A stretch of DNA of 64,000 nucleotides from JALOAT01 sp041687015. GTDB taxonomy: Bacteria > Pseudomonadota > Gammaproteobacteria > Thiohalomonadales > Thiohalomonadaceae. Below the pieces are notes generated by a model. That model was given only the letters and a program-made list of their open reading frames with translations, was not told the origin of the DNA and searched no databases. The position numbers and the translations under genes were made by a program. The stretch covers positions 1 through 64,000 of the forward strand of contig JAWLCT010000004.1 of assembly GCA_041687015.1 (NCBI GenBank), written 5' to 3'. Of the stretch, positions 41,937-50,724 are shown one piece after another. The stretch's first letter is position 1; each line of letters begins with the position of its first letter.

Positions 41937-42169
41937 GGGTGATGGAGAACCGCCATGCGAAGAAGTTTGGCCATGGCCAGCAGGGGCAACCCCCCATGCA
42001 TGATGAGGTCGAAGATATCGATGGGCCGCGTCAGCTCCCCGGCGGACAGCATGCGCAACTTCTCCACCAGGTGAGGTTCGGGTACGAACGGCGCCAGCCC
42101 CAGCAACAGCGCCCCCGCAAGCAAAGGCAGCAGGGGCATTCGATCAAGAAATACGGTCAGTCGGTTCAT
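41927..42169 (-). CDS. Small membrane protein upstream of sqr, 80 aa
   Basis: Starts MNRLTVFLDRMPLLPLLAG. Helix about 11-30, then the motif VPEPHLVEKLRMLSAGELTRPIDIFDLIMHG and a second hydrophobic helix (LPLLAMAKLLRMAVL). I recall similar short proteins annotated, without good reason, as RND transporter. Role unknown. It precedes sqr by 52 nt on the same strand and is divergent from mfd, so sqr may also be read from its promoter. ATG 42167-42169 preferred over the longer frame to 42247. Confidence 0.8.
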   Translation of the reverse strand: MNRLTVFLDRMPLLPLLAGALLLGLAPFVPEPHLVEKLRMLSAGELTRPIDIFDLIMHGGLPLLAMAKLLRMAVLHHPGT

Positions 42170-42245
42170 GGCCTGTACTTGTGTTCCCACGGGATCCCGA
42201 GGTCGATGGTAGACTAACCGGCTTTTGCAAATCTCGCTGCTCCCC

Positions 42246-45200
42246 ATGGAGAACTACATCTCTCCCCTGAAACCGCGCTTTGCCAGCCGGCCGGGCGAAC
42301 GCCTGGCCTGGGGCCGTCTGTACGGCAGCAGCGTCGGCCTGGCCCTCACGGCGGCCGCCGACGGCTGCGATGGTCTGCTGTTGGTGGTCACCGCCGACAC
42401 CGCCTCCGCCGCACGCCTGGAAGACGAGCTGCGTTTCTTCGTAGGCCAGCGCGAGGACCTGGCGGTCCTGCATTTCCCCGATTGGGAAACCCTGCCCTAC
42501 GACGTATTCTCCCCGCATCAGGACATCATCTCCGAGCGCGTCGCCACCCTCTACCGTTTGCCGACCCTCACCCGCGGCATCCTGGTGCTGCCCGTGGCCA
42601 CGCTCATGCAACGCCTCGCCCCGCGCGAATACATCGAAGGCAGCAGCCTGGTACTGGATCTGGGCCAGCAGCTCGACCTGGAGGCCATGCGCACCCGCCT
42701 GGAACGCAGCGGCTACCAGTACGTCTCCCAGGTGATGGAACACGGCGAGTTCACCGTGCGCGGCAGCCTCATCGACCTCTACCCCATGGGCGCAGCCCTG
42801 CCCTACCGCATCGAGCTGTTCGACGACGAGGTGGAGAGCATCCGCACCTTCGACCCGGAGAGCCAGCGTTCGCTCGACAAGGTGGAGCGCGTGCGGTTGC
42901 TGCCGGCGCGGGAATTCCCACTCCACGACGACGCGATCAAACGTTTCCGTCAGGCCTATCGCGAAGTGCTCGAAGGCGATCCCAAGGCCAGCGTGATCTA
43001 CCGCGACGTGAGCAACGGCCTCGCCCCGCCGGGCATCGAGTATTACATCCCGTTGTTTTTCGAACACACCCACACCCTGGTCGACTACCTGCCGGAGCAC
43101 ACCTACCTGTTCACCACCGAAGGCGTGAACGATGCGGTGGAAGCGTTCTGGCGTGAGGCCGGTGAGCGTTACGAACTGGGCCGGCTCGACCCCTCCCGGC
43201 CCTTGCTGCCGCCCAATCGTGTGTTCCTGGAAGTCAACGAGGCCTTCGGCTGTCTGAAGCGCTTCCCGCGTACCGACGTACAGCGCTTCGAATCACCGGA
43301 GGCGAAGAACGCCGTCAACTACGCCAGCGAGGCCCCGCCCCGCCTGACCCTGGATGCGCGCACCGAACGCCCGTCCGCTGCCCTGCAGGCCTTTGTGGGC
43401 GATTTCAATGGACGCATCCTGTTCGCGGCGGAATCCCCGGGCCGTCGCGAGGCGCTGTTGGAGATCCTGCACGGCGCCGACATCCATCCCACCCCGTTCG
43501 ACGATTTCGCCGCCTTCCTGCGCGCTGACGCGCGCCACGGCCTGGTGGTATCGCCTCTGGAGCATGGTCTGCTGGTCAGCGAACCGCCGCTGGCGGTGGT
43601 TGCCGAGACGCAACTCTACGGCGAACAGGTCATGCAGCGCCGTCGACGCCAGAAGGCGCGCACCCGCGATGCGGATGCGGTGGTGCGCAGCCTGGCGGAA
43701 CTGCAGATCGGCAGTCCGGTGGTCCACGAAGACCACGGCGTCGGCCGCTATCTGGGCCTGCAGAAGCTCAACGTAGGCGACATCGAGGCCGAGTTCCTCA
43801 CCCTCGAATACGCTGACGGCGACAAACTGTACGTGCCCGTCGCCTCACTGCACCTCATCAGCCGCTACACCGGCGGCGCGCCCGAGACCACGCCGCTGCA
43901 CAAGCTCGGCTCCGGGCAATGGGAACGGGCCAAGCGCCGCGCCAGCGAAAAGGTGCGCGATGTGGCGGCGGAACTGCTGGACCTCTACGCACGCCGAGCC
44001 GCGCGCCAGGGCTTCGCCTATCCCGTGGATCGCGCGTCTTACGCAGGTTTCGCCGCCACCTTCCCGTTCGAGACCACGCCCGATCAGCAGGACGCCATCG
44101 ACGCGGTGTTGAACGACATGGCCTCGCCCAATCCTATGGACCGCCTGGTGTGCGGCGACGTGGGTTTCGGCAAGACCGAAGTGGCGCTGCGCGCCACCGC
44201 GGTGGCTGTGTTCGCCGGCAAGCAGGTGGCCGTGCTCGTGCCCACCACCCTGCTCGCCCAACAACACTTCGAGAACTTTCGCGACCGTTTCGCCGACTGG
44301 CCGGTGCGTATCGAAAACCTGTCGCGCTTCCGTTCCAAGAAGGAACAGGAACAGGTGCTCAAGGGTCTGGAGGCCGGCAGCGTGGACGTGGTCATCGGTA
44401 CCCACAAGCTGTTGCAGCCGGAAGTGAAATACAAGCGCCTCGGGCTCGTCATCATCGACGAGGAACACCGCTTCGGTGTGCGCCAGAAGGACCGCTTCAA
44501 GGCCCTGCGCGCCGAAGTGGACGTGCTCACGCTCACCGCCACGCCCATCCCGCGCACCCTCAACATGGCCATCTCGGGCATGCGCGACCTGTCGGTCATC
44601 GCCTCGCCGCCGGCGCGCCGCCTGGCCGTGAAGACCTTCGTGAACGAGTGGAACCCGGGCCTGATCCGCGAGGCCTGCCTGCGCGAAATCAAGCGCGGCG
44701 GGCAGATTTATTTCCTGCACAACGACGTGGACACCATTGAGAAGATGGCGCGGGAAATCGGCGAGCTGGTGCCCGAGGCCACGGTGCGCGTCGCCCACGG
44801 CCAGATGCGCGAACGCGAGCTGGAACGGGTGATGTCCGACTTCTATCACCAGCGCTTCAATTTGCTGGTGTGCACCACCATTATCGAGACCGGCATCGAC
44901 ATTCCGTCCGCCAACACCATCATCATCCATCGCGCCGATCGCTTCGGCCTTGCGCAGCTCTATCAGCTGCGCGGCCGCGTGGGACGCTCGCACCATCGTG
45001 CCTACGCCTATCTGGTCATTCCGCCGCGCCAGCTCATCACACCCGACGCGCAGAAGCGCCTGGAGGCCATCGAATCCATCGAGGAACTGGGCACCGGCTT
45101 CACCTTGGCCACCCATGACCTGGAGATCCGCGGTGCCGGCGAACTGCTGGGTGAGGAACAGAGCGGCCAGATGCACGAAATCGGTTACACGCTCTACGTG

Positions 45201-45704
45201 GAACTGCTGGAACGTGCGGTGAAGGCCCTGAAGGAAGGCCGCGAGCCCCATCTGGACAAGCCGCTCTCCCACGGCACCGAGATCGACCTGCAGGCCCCCG
45301 CACTCATCCCGGACGACTACCTGCCGGACGTACACGCCCGCCTCACCATGTACAAGCGCATCGCCAACGCCCAGAGCGAAGAGGAACTGCGCGAACTTCA
45401 GGTGGAGATGATCGACCGCTTCGGCCTGTTGCCCGAGCAGACCAAGAACCTGTTCCGCATCACCGAACTCAAGTTGCGCGCCTCGCCCTTGGGGATCCGC
45501 AAGATCGAATTGGGCAAACTGGGCGGCCGCTTCATCTTCGACGAGCAGCCGAACATCGACCCCATGAAGATCATCAAGCTCATCCAGACCAAGCCAAAGC
45601 TCTACAAGCTCGACGGCCAGGAACGCCTGCGCATCACCAGCGACCTGCCGGATTTCGCAAAGCGGGTGGAAGCGGCCGAGGGGTTGTTGTCCGCATTGGT
45701 CTAA
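42246..45704 (+). CDS. mfd: Transcription-repair coupling factor
   Basis: 1152 residues. Removes stalled RNA polymerase from DNA lesions and recruits UvrA. UvrB-like N-terminal domains (LHFPDWETLPYDVFSPHQDIISER), RNA polymerase-interacting domain (VHEDHGVGRYLGL), translocase with Walker A CGDVGFGKTEVALRA, DEEH box IIDEEHRFGVRQK, motif VI region QLRGRVGRSHHRAY, and the C-terminal TRCF domain. ATG at 42246 is preferred; an in-frame TTG at 42225 is possible and neither has a clear ribosome site. Confidence 0.97.
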   Translation: MENYISPLKPRFASRPGERLAWGRLYGSSVGLALTAAADGCDGLLLVVTADTASAARLEDELRFFVGQREDLAVLHFPDWETLPYDVFSPHQDIISERVATLYRLPTLTRGILVLPVATLMQRLAPREYIEGSSLVLDLGQQLDLEAMRTRLERSGYQYVSQVMEHGEFTVRGSLIDLYPMGAALPYRIELFDDEVESIRTFDPESQRSLDKVERVRLLPAREFPLHDDAIKRFRQAYREVLEGDPKASVIYRDVSNGLAPPGIEYYIPLFFEHTHTLVDYLPEHTYLFTTEGVNDAVEAFWREAGERYELGRLDPSRPLLPPNRVFLEVNEAFGCLKRFPRTDVQRFESPEAKNAVNYASEAPPRLTLDARTERPSAALQAFVGDFNGRILFAAESPGRREALLEILHGADIHPTPFDDFAAFLRADARHGLVVSPLEHGLLVSEPPLAVVAETQLYGEQVMQRRRRQKARTRDADAVVRSLAELQIGSPVVHEDHGVGRYLGLQKLNVGDIEAEFLTLEYADGDKLYVPVASLHLISRYTGGAPETTPLHKLGSGQWERAKRRASEKVRDVAAELLDLYARRAARQGFAYPVDRASYAGFAATFPFETTPDQQDAIDAVLNDMASPNPMDRLVCGDVGFGKTEVALRATAVAVFAGKQVAVLVPTTLLAQQHFENFRDRFADWPVRIENLSRFRSKKEQEQVLKGLEAGSVDVVIGTHKLLQPEVKYKRLGLVIIDEEHRFGVRQKDRFKALRAEVDVLTLTATPIPRTLNMAISGMRDLSVIASPPARRLAVKTFVNEWNPGLIREACLREIKRGGQIYFLHNDVDTIEKMAREIGELVPEATVRVAHGQMRERELERVMSDFYHQRFNLLVCTTIIETGIDIPSANTIIIHRADRFGLAQLYQLRGRVGRSHHRAYAYLVIPPRQLITPDAQKRLEAIESIEELGTGFTLATHDLEIRGAGELLGEEQSGQMHEIGYTLYVELLERAVKALKEGREPHLDKPLSHGTEIDLQAPALIPDDYLPDVHARLTMYKRIANAQSEEELRELQVEMIDRFGLLPEQTKNLFRITELKLRASPLGIRKIELGKLGGRFIFDEQPNIDPMKIIKLIQTKPKLYKLDGQERLRITSDLPDFAKRVEAAEGLLSALV

Positions 45705-45801
45705 CAGGGGAAGCACACAGCACCGCGTAGGCATGGCATCGCCCAGGGGACTGGGTTCCTGCAGCTGCGGTGAGGAAGATTGGCCTTGGGAGGCCGGGAG
45801 A

Positions 45802-45831
45802 CGGAAGTGGCCGCCGCTGCGGCCACTTCCG
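45802..45831. terminator. Strong hairpin between convergent mfd and RRM gene
   Basis: 11-bp perfect stem, CGGAAGTGGCC (45802-45812) / GGCCACTTCCG (45821-45831), 8-nt loop. No T-run on either side, so it may act as a processing or Rho-assisted end rather than a classical terminator. Confidence 0.6.
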
Positions 45832-45837
45832 GGGAGA

Positions 45838-46113
45838 TCAGCGACGGGGCTGGCTGGCGCGAGGTGCGGGCTTGCGCTCCTGCGCCTCGTTGACACGCAG
45901 GTTACGCCCGCCGAAATTGGTGTTGTCGAGGGCACGAATGGCTGCATCGGCGCCGCTGGCATCCATCTCCACGAAGCCAAAGCCACGGGGACGACCGGTT
46001 TCGCGGTCCGTCACGAGTTTGACCGACTGCACGTTGCCGTGCTGGGCGAACAGATCACGTACGTCGTCCGCGGACGCACTGAACGGCAGGTTTCCTACAT
46101 AAATGGTCTTCAT
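45838..46113 (-). CDS. Single-RRM RNA-binding protein
   Basis: 91 residues, a single RRM: RNP2 IYVGNLPF near the N-terminus and RNP1 RGFGFVEM at about 43-50, followed by a short basic tail (QERKPAPRASQPRR). Such proteins in bacteria are often cold-induced and bind RNA non-specifically. It converges on mfd. The long 5' region toward csiV (268 nt) may hold regulated promoters. Confidence 0.94.
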   Translation of the reverse strand: MKTIYVGNLPFSASADDVRDLFAQHGNVQSVKLVTDRETGRPRGFGFVEMDASGADAAIRALDNTNFGGRNLRVNEAQERKPAPRASQPRR

Positions 46114-46381
46114 TGCTAAAAAACTCCCGGAACTATGTTGCGAACGCCGATGGCGCCGCCGCCCCCTGCGGGGGCACTCATCGAGTGCAGCCGGCGAACC
46201 GCTGTCACCCTACCCGACCCGTACCGAATAGAGCGCTGGAAGAGCCCCCCTATGCCCGTACACCCGGAAGCATCAACGAGCCCTCAGGCCTTGTCAATAT
46301 TGCCGGCGGGCAGCCGCAGGGCTCCGATCGACGGGAAACGATGGTAAGATTCGTCGTCACTTCACCCCTCCCGATTCGCTC
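46114..46381. other. 268-nt divergent intergenic region
   Basis: Contains the leader of the RRM gene and the promoter side of the CsiV-like gene. No convincing ORF, repeat or hairpin seen. Confidence 0.4.
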
Positions 46382-47017
46382 ATGGTCCGTTCACTGCTCC
46401 AAAGCATCGCCCTGGCTACCGGCCTGATGCTCGCTTTCCCCGTGCTGTCCGCTGACAAGCCGCCCATGTACGATGTGGAAGTCCTTGTTTTTGCTCGCCC
46501 ATCGGCCGCCACCAACGTGGAACGCTGGCCCGACCGCTCCGAGCTTTCGCCTCACCAGGACGAAGACGCCCGCACCCTGACCCCCGCCAGGAGCACCCCG
46601 GGGGAGCCGCAGGCCTTCCAAAAACTGCCCGCCGATGCGTTCCGACTGTCGCGTGAATACCAACGCCTGGTGGACGCCGAAGACCTCGAACCGTTGCTGC
46701 ACCTGGCGTGGGCCCAGCCCGGCCTCGCCCGAGAGCAGGCGGTGCCGGTGCGTATCGAGGCCGGCAGTGATGCCGGTGGCCACGTGGAAGGGACGTTGCG
46801 TGTGATCCTCGCCCGCTATCTCCATGTCGAAGCGGACTTGCGCTATCGCCGGCCGCAAGACGTGTACGCCGATGCCGATGCCAGCGATGTGCTTGAGGCG
46901 CCCGGTGTGCTGTTTCGTCTGAAGGAATCGCGCCGCATGCGCAGCAAAGAGGTCCATTACCTGGACCATCCGCTGTTCGGCGCCGTGGTGGTGATTACCC
47001 CGCGTGAGCAGCCGTAA
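46382..47017 (+). CDS. CsiV-like exported protein
   Basis: 211 residues. Signal peptide about 1-23 (LALATGLMLAFPVLSA-like), then YDVEVLVFARPSA, the middle block LLHLAWAQP and the C-terminal block GTLRVILARYLHVEADLRY ... SRRMRSKEVHYLDHPLFGAVV. These are the CsiV family blocks. CsiV is a periplasmic protein first linked to PBP1B activation by LpoA/CsiV in Vibrio. Being next to mfd is usual in pseudomonads. ATG 46382 lacks a strong ribosome site. Confidence 0.85.
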   Translation: MVRSLLQSIALATGLMLAFPVLSADKPPMYDVEVLVFARPSAATNVERWPDRSELSPHQDEDARTLTPARSTPGEPQAFQKLPADAFRLSREYQRLVDAEDLEPLLHLAWAQPGLAREQAVPVRIEAGSDAGGHVEGTLRVILARYLHVEADLRYRRPQDVYADADASDVLEAPGVLFRLKESRRMRSKEVHYLDHPLFGAVVVITPREQP

Positions 47018-47100
47018 TCCGGATACAGCAACGCGGAATCCGGGTCACTTCGTCGCAGCGAAAAGCGCCCGGATGCCGCTTCGTTTCCGCCAGGTTACGT

Positions 47101-47847
47101 TCAACCGCGCAGCGCGGGCAGCACATACTCCAGCAGTGTCTTCACCCGGTTCATGCCGGTGATGAGATGTTGCTCGATTTCTTCCATGGTGATCTCGCCG
47201 GGTCCACGACCCGCGGCCATGTTCGACACCACCGCGCAACTGGCGTAACAAAGATCCAGCTCACGGGCCAGCGCCGTTTCCGGCATGCCGGTCATGCCCA
47301 CCAGGTGGCAGCCGTCCTTTTCCATACGGTTGATTTCGGCGATGGTCTCGAGCCGCGGCCCCTGGGTGGCGCCGTAGGTGCCCTCATCCACCGCATCGAT
47401 GCCGGCCTCGCGCGCGCCGCGGATCAGCAGCTGGCGCAGCTCTTCACAGTAGGGATGGGTGAAGTCGATGTGCGTGACGTGGGTGAGGCCTTCCTCGAAA
47501 TAGGTGTTCACGCGGTTCCAGGTGTAGTCGATGATCTGGTTGGGGAACACCAGCCGGCCCGGCAGCATGTCGGCGCGCACGCCACCGACCGCATTCACCG
47601 CAATCACCTTGTCCGCACCTGCTTCCTTGAGCGCCCAGATGTTGGCGCGGTAATTCACCTTGTGCGGAGGAATGGTGTGGCCCGAGCCGTGGCGCGGCAG
47701 GAACACCACGTCAGTGCCTGAAAAACGACCGTGCACCAAGGGGCCCGAGGGTTCGCCGTAGGGTGTGTGCATCACCTCCCGGTTGGTGATCTCCAGGCCG
47801 GTGAGGGAAGTGAGTCCGGTACCGCCGATGATCGCGAGCTTGGCCAC
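47101..47847 (-). CDS. mtnP: S-methyl-5'-thioinosine/thioadenosine phosphorylase
   Basis: 248 residues, PNP-family. N-terminal LAIIGGTGL, phosphate-binding FLPRHGSGHTIPPHKVNYRANIWALK, substrate loop TYGATQGPRLET and GMTGMPE. Splits methylthio-nucleosides to adenine or hypoxanthine and methylthioribose-1-phosphate. In pseudomonads the neighbour of hpt and nagZ acts on methylthioinosine; this locus has the same order, so MTIP is favoured. GTG start (47845-47847) with AAGGA 6 nt upstream; the longer frame to 48048 overlaps hpt and is rejected. Confidence 0.92.
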   Translation of the reverse strand: MAKLAIIGGTGLTSLTGLEITNREVMHTPYGEPSGPLVHGRFSGTDVVFLPRHGSGHTIPPHKVNYRANIWALKEAGADKVIAVNAVGGVRADMLPGRLVFPNQIIDYTWNRVNTYFEEGLTHVTHIDFTHPYCEELRQLLIRGAREAGIDAVDEGTYGATQGPRLETIAEINRMEKDGCHLVGMTGMPETALARELDLCYASCAVVSNMAAGRGPGEITMEEIEQHLITGMNRVKTLLEYVLPALRG

Positions 47848-47858
47848 GCGTGATCCTT

Positions 47859-48410
47859 TCAGTTGTCTTTCACGGCGAAAATGCCCGGGGCATTGCGCCA
47901 GTAACCTTTGTAATCCATGCCGTAGCCGAACACGTAGCGATCCTCCACCTCGAGGCCCACGAAGTCGGGCTTGAGACCGTTCTTCCGCTCGTGGCGCTTT
48001 TCCACCAATACGGCGGACAGCACCTCGCTGGCACCCTCGGCACGGCAATGGTCGATGATGGCCGCCAGGGTCGGACCTTCGTCGAGGATATCGTCGATGA
48101 TCAGCACCGAACGCCCGGCCAGCGGCGTGCGCGGGTGTGCGATCCAGTAAAGCTCACCACCGGCAGTAGCGCCCGCATAGCGGGTCGCGTGGATGTAATC
48201 GAGCTCCAGCGGAAAATCGAGCAACGGCAGCAGACAGCCCGCCGGAATCAACGCGCCCGTGAGCACCACGAGCACGACAGGATTGCGCTCGGCGAGCGCC
48301 TCGCGGATGGAGTGCGCCATGTGCGCCAGGGCCGTGTCCACCTGTTCCGCCGTGGCGAGACAATCGGCTTCACGATAGACGGCAAGGGCATGTTCGGGGG
48401 TGATGGGCAT
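47859..48410 (-). CDS. hpt: Hypoxanthine-guanine phosphoribosyltransferase
   Basis: 183 residues. PRPP-binding motif VLIIDDILDEGPTLAAI with the acidic pair, and N-terminal VVLVVLTGALIPAG loop. Converts hypoxanthine and guanine to IMP and GMP, which fits salvage of hypoxanthine released by the next gene. ATG at 48408-48410 (MPITPEHALAVYREAD) is preferred over an upstream frame to 48461. Spaced 11 nt from mtnP. Confidence 0.93.
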   Translation of the reverse strand: MPITPEHALAVYREADCLATAEQVDTALAHMAHSIREALAERNPVVLVVLTGALIPAGCLLPLLDFPLELDYIHATRYAGATAGGELYWIAHPRTPLAGRSVLIIDDILDEGPTLAAIIDHCRAEGASEVLSAVLVEKRHERKNGLKPDFVGLEVEDRYVFGYGMDYKGYWRNAPGIFAVKDN

Positions 48411-48586
48411 GGGTCGGCACCCTCTGACAAAGTGCGCGCATGATACCGCATTCGGGCGCATCGGACAGGCGCCGTGCCGAAACCCACGGGGCGTTCCTCA
48501 GCCAACCGCGCGTCCCTCGCCCGGGAAAAGGACAGGATGAGGCATCGACTCAATCCTCGCAGGCGCTCTGCGCCGATCGCAGGATG

Positions 48587-49636
48587 TCAGGCCAGATTCA
48601 GTTCCAGGCTCGGATCATCCGCGAGCCGCGCGATGGCTTCGTGCGCCTGATGCCAGTGCAGATCGCGGTGCAATTCGTCCGGAGTGACCGCATGGCGGCC
48701 GTGCATGCGAGCGACCCGTACATGGAAAACAGGATCGTCGTCGAAGCGCAATCCTTCCACTACTTTCGCCGCCGCTTCGGGGCAATTGCATACCAGGGCC
48801 ATATCGCAGCCGGCGCCCAATGCCGCTTCGGCACGGGCGAGGTGATCCCCCGCCACACTCGCCCCTTCCATGCTCAGATCGTCGCTGAACACCAATCCCT
48901 GAAAACCAAGCCGCCTGCGTAGCACGTCCTTGAGCCAGAACGGCGAGAATCCCGCTGGCCGGGCATCGGCATGAGGGTAGGTCACGTGCGCCGGCATCAC
49001 CGCGGCGAGGCCGTCGGCGAACAGCCGCCGGAAGGGCAGCACGTCCTCTTCCATGATCACGGTCAACTCGCGCCCGTCCACGGGGATGGCCACGTGGGAA
49101 TCGGCTTCCACACCGCCGTGCCCCGGAAAGTGCTTGGCCGTGGCGGCCATGCCTGCCCGGCGCATGCCCTGCAGGTAGGCCCCGCCCAGATCCGCCACCA
49201 CACGCGGATCGCTGTGAAAGGCGCGATCGCCGATCACCCGGCTGATGCCACGGTCGAGATCCAGCACCGGTGCGAAGCTGAAATCCACGCCCACAGCGCG
49301 CAGCTCGCTGGCCATGATCCAACCCGCGGCCTCGGCGAGCAGACGCCCGCGGCGCGCATCGCGGTCGTAGATCTGTCCGAACAGGCGTGCCGCCGGCAGG
49401 CGCGTAAACCCACTGCGAAAACGCTGCACGCGCCCACCCTCGTGATCCACACACACCAGCAGGCGCGGCTCGCGTACGGCATGGATTTGCCTCACGAGCT
49501 CCGCCACCTGGGCCGGTGATTCAAAGTTACGCGTGAACAGGATGACGCCGCCCACATTCGGATGGCGCAACAGCGCCCGTTCATCGTCCGCCAGGGTGGT
49601 TCCCCGCAGGTCCAGCATCACCGGTCCGAGGGACAT
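48587..49636 (-). CDS. nagZ: Beta-N-acetylhexosaminidase
   Basis: 349-residue GH3 enzyme of peptidoglycan recycling, cytoplasmic. MLDLRGTTLADDERALLRHPNVGG start region, DHEGGRVQRF, and the catalytic loop KHFPGHGGVEADSH with the His/Asp dyad; FSDDLSMEGA holds the nucleophile Asp. Removes GlcNAc from muropeptides. Its start overlaps the L,D-transpeptidase end by 19 nt, tying two cell-wall functions together. Confidence 0.96.
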   Translation of the reverse strand: MSLGPVMLDLRGTTLADDERALLRHPNVGGVILFTRNFESPAQVAELVRQIHAVREPRLLVCVDHEGGRVQRFRSGFTRLPAARLFGQIYDRDARRGRLLAEAAGWIMASELRAVGVDFSFAPVLDLDRGISRVIGDRAFHSDPRVVADLGGAYLQGMRRAGMAATAKHFPGHGGVEADSHVAIPVDGRELTVIMEEDVLPFRRLFADGLAAVMPAHVTYPHADARPAGFSPFWLKDVLRRRLGFQGLVFSDDLSMEGASVAGDHLARAEAALGAGCDMALVCNCPEAAAKVVEGLRFDDDPVFHVRVARMHGRHAVTPDELHRDLHWHQAHEAIARLADDPSLELNLA

Positions 49637-50163
49637 GCGCTCTTCCTTTCAATCATTTCGTTCGCCGCTGTGTCGGCCTCGTCGATGTACACGCGCGTGC
49701 CCACCGGGACGCGCTCGAACAATGCGATGAGTTCGCTGTTGCGCATACGCACGCACCCGTGGGATGCAGGCACGCCCATGGGCTCCTCGTCGGGACAACC
49801 ATGGATGTAGATGTAGCGACGCATGGTGTCCACGTCGCCCAATCGGTTCTTACCCGGTTCCAGGCCCGAGAGCCACAGAATGCGCGTGAGGATCCAGTCC
49901 CGATCGGCATGGCGACGGCGCAGCGCCGGGCTGTAGATCTCACCGGTGGGGCGACGCCCCACGAACACCGTGCCCGGCGCACAGCCCGTGCCGATCTTCG
50001 CACGCACCACATGCCAGCCGCGCGGCGTGCACTGGCTGCCGCGGCGCTCACCGGAGCCGTTCAGGGCCGTGGATACGGCCACGTCCATGAGCACACGGCC
50101 GTCTTCCAGCAACCTGAGCCGCTGTGCGGGGATGCTCACATGGATGATGCGCTCGCCCATCAC
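49618..50163 (-). CDS. L,D-transpeptidase-like protein (YkuD domain), no signal peptide
   Basis: 181 residues, YkuD domain only. Catalytic motif IHGCPDEEPMG followed by SHGCVRMRNSEL, with His and nucleophile Cys as in L,D-transpeptidases. There is no Sec signal, lipobox or membrane helix (starts MGERIIHVSIPAQRLRLL), so the protein appears cytoplasmic. Related short forms occur beside nagZ in other gammaproteobacteria. It may act on recycled muropeptides rather than on the wall; substrate unproven. Start could be the first or second Met. Confidence 0.88.
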   Translation of the reverse strand: MMGERIIHVSIPAQRLRLLEDGRVLMDVAVSTALNGSGERRGSQCTPRGWHVVRAKIGTGCAPGTVFVGRRPTGEIYSPALRRRHADRDWILTRILWLSGLEPGKNRLGDVDTMRRYIYIHGCPDEEPMGVPASHGCVRMRNSELIALFERVPVGTRVYIDEADTAANEMIERKSACPSDR

Positions 50164-50627
50164 CAGTTCTTGTACGGGTGTTCCGCCAGATAAACGTTGT
50201 AATAGCGGGGGTCGTGTGACACTTCGTCCCCCGCCCAGGCGGGCCGTTCGAAGGCCTCGTCCTCATGGCTCAGTTCGATTTCCGCCACCACCAGGCCGGC
50301 ATTGTCGCCCTCGAACACGTCCACTTCCCACACGTGGCCACCCACGGGCACGCAGTACCGGGTCTTTTCCACAATGCCGCCCGAACACAGGTTGTCGAGC
50401 ATCTCGTTCGCGTCCGCCAGGGGAATGGCGTACTCGTACTCCTGCCGACGCACCCCGAGGGTCGCGCTCTTGATGTTCAGGTTCGCCGCCTCGCCCTCCA
50501 CCCGCACGCGCACCGACGCCTTGCCGGTGCCGGCGAGATAGCCCTGGCGGAAGCGCACGCCCGGGGCGGCGGCCGCACGCCAGGCCTCACTGACGACGAG
50601 GAATTTACGTTCGATTTCCGTTGCCAT
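50160..50627 (-). CDS. CYTH domain protein (class IV cyclase / triphosphatase-like)
   Basis: 155 residues. N-terminal EIERKFLV is the ExExK signature, followed by the usual tunnel residues RQGYLAG, RVRVEG, LNIKSA, EYEYAIP, EKTRY, WEVDVFEG and AEIELSHEDE. Members hydrolyse inorganic tripolyphosphate or thiamine triphosphate; size and motifs fit the short NeuTTM-like triphosphatases. Overlaps the transpeptidase start by 4 nt; first gene of the operon. Confidence 0.93.
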   Translation of the reverse strand: MATEIERKFLVVSEAWRAAAAPGVRFRQGYLAGTGKASVRVRVEGEAANLNIKSATLGVRRQEYEYAIPLADANEMLDNLCSGGIVEKTRYCVPVGGHVWEVDVFEGDNAGLVVAEIELSHEDEAFERPAWAGDEVSHDPRYYNVYLAEHPYKNW

Positions 50628-50724
50628 AGACCGCGCATCATAGCCCGAACCACACCACCCGGGTGAGAGCGAACCGACGTTGCATTACCATTGCCCCGAC
50701 TAGAACGAAAAGGACATCGCTCCC

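Noticed and set aside
43845..45986. 713-codon minus-strand frame over mfd
   Set aside because: Antisense shadow of mfd.
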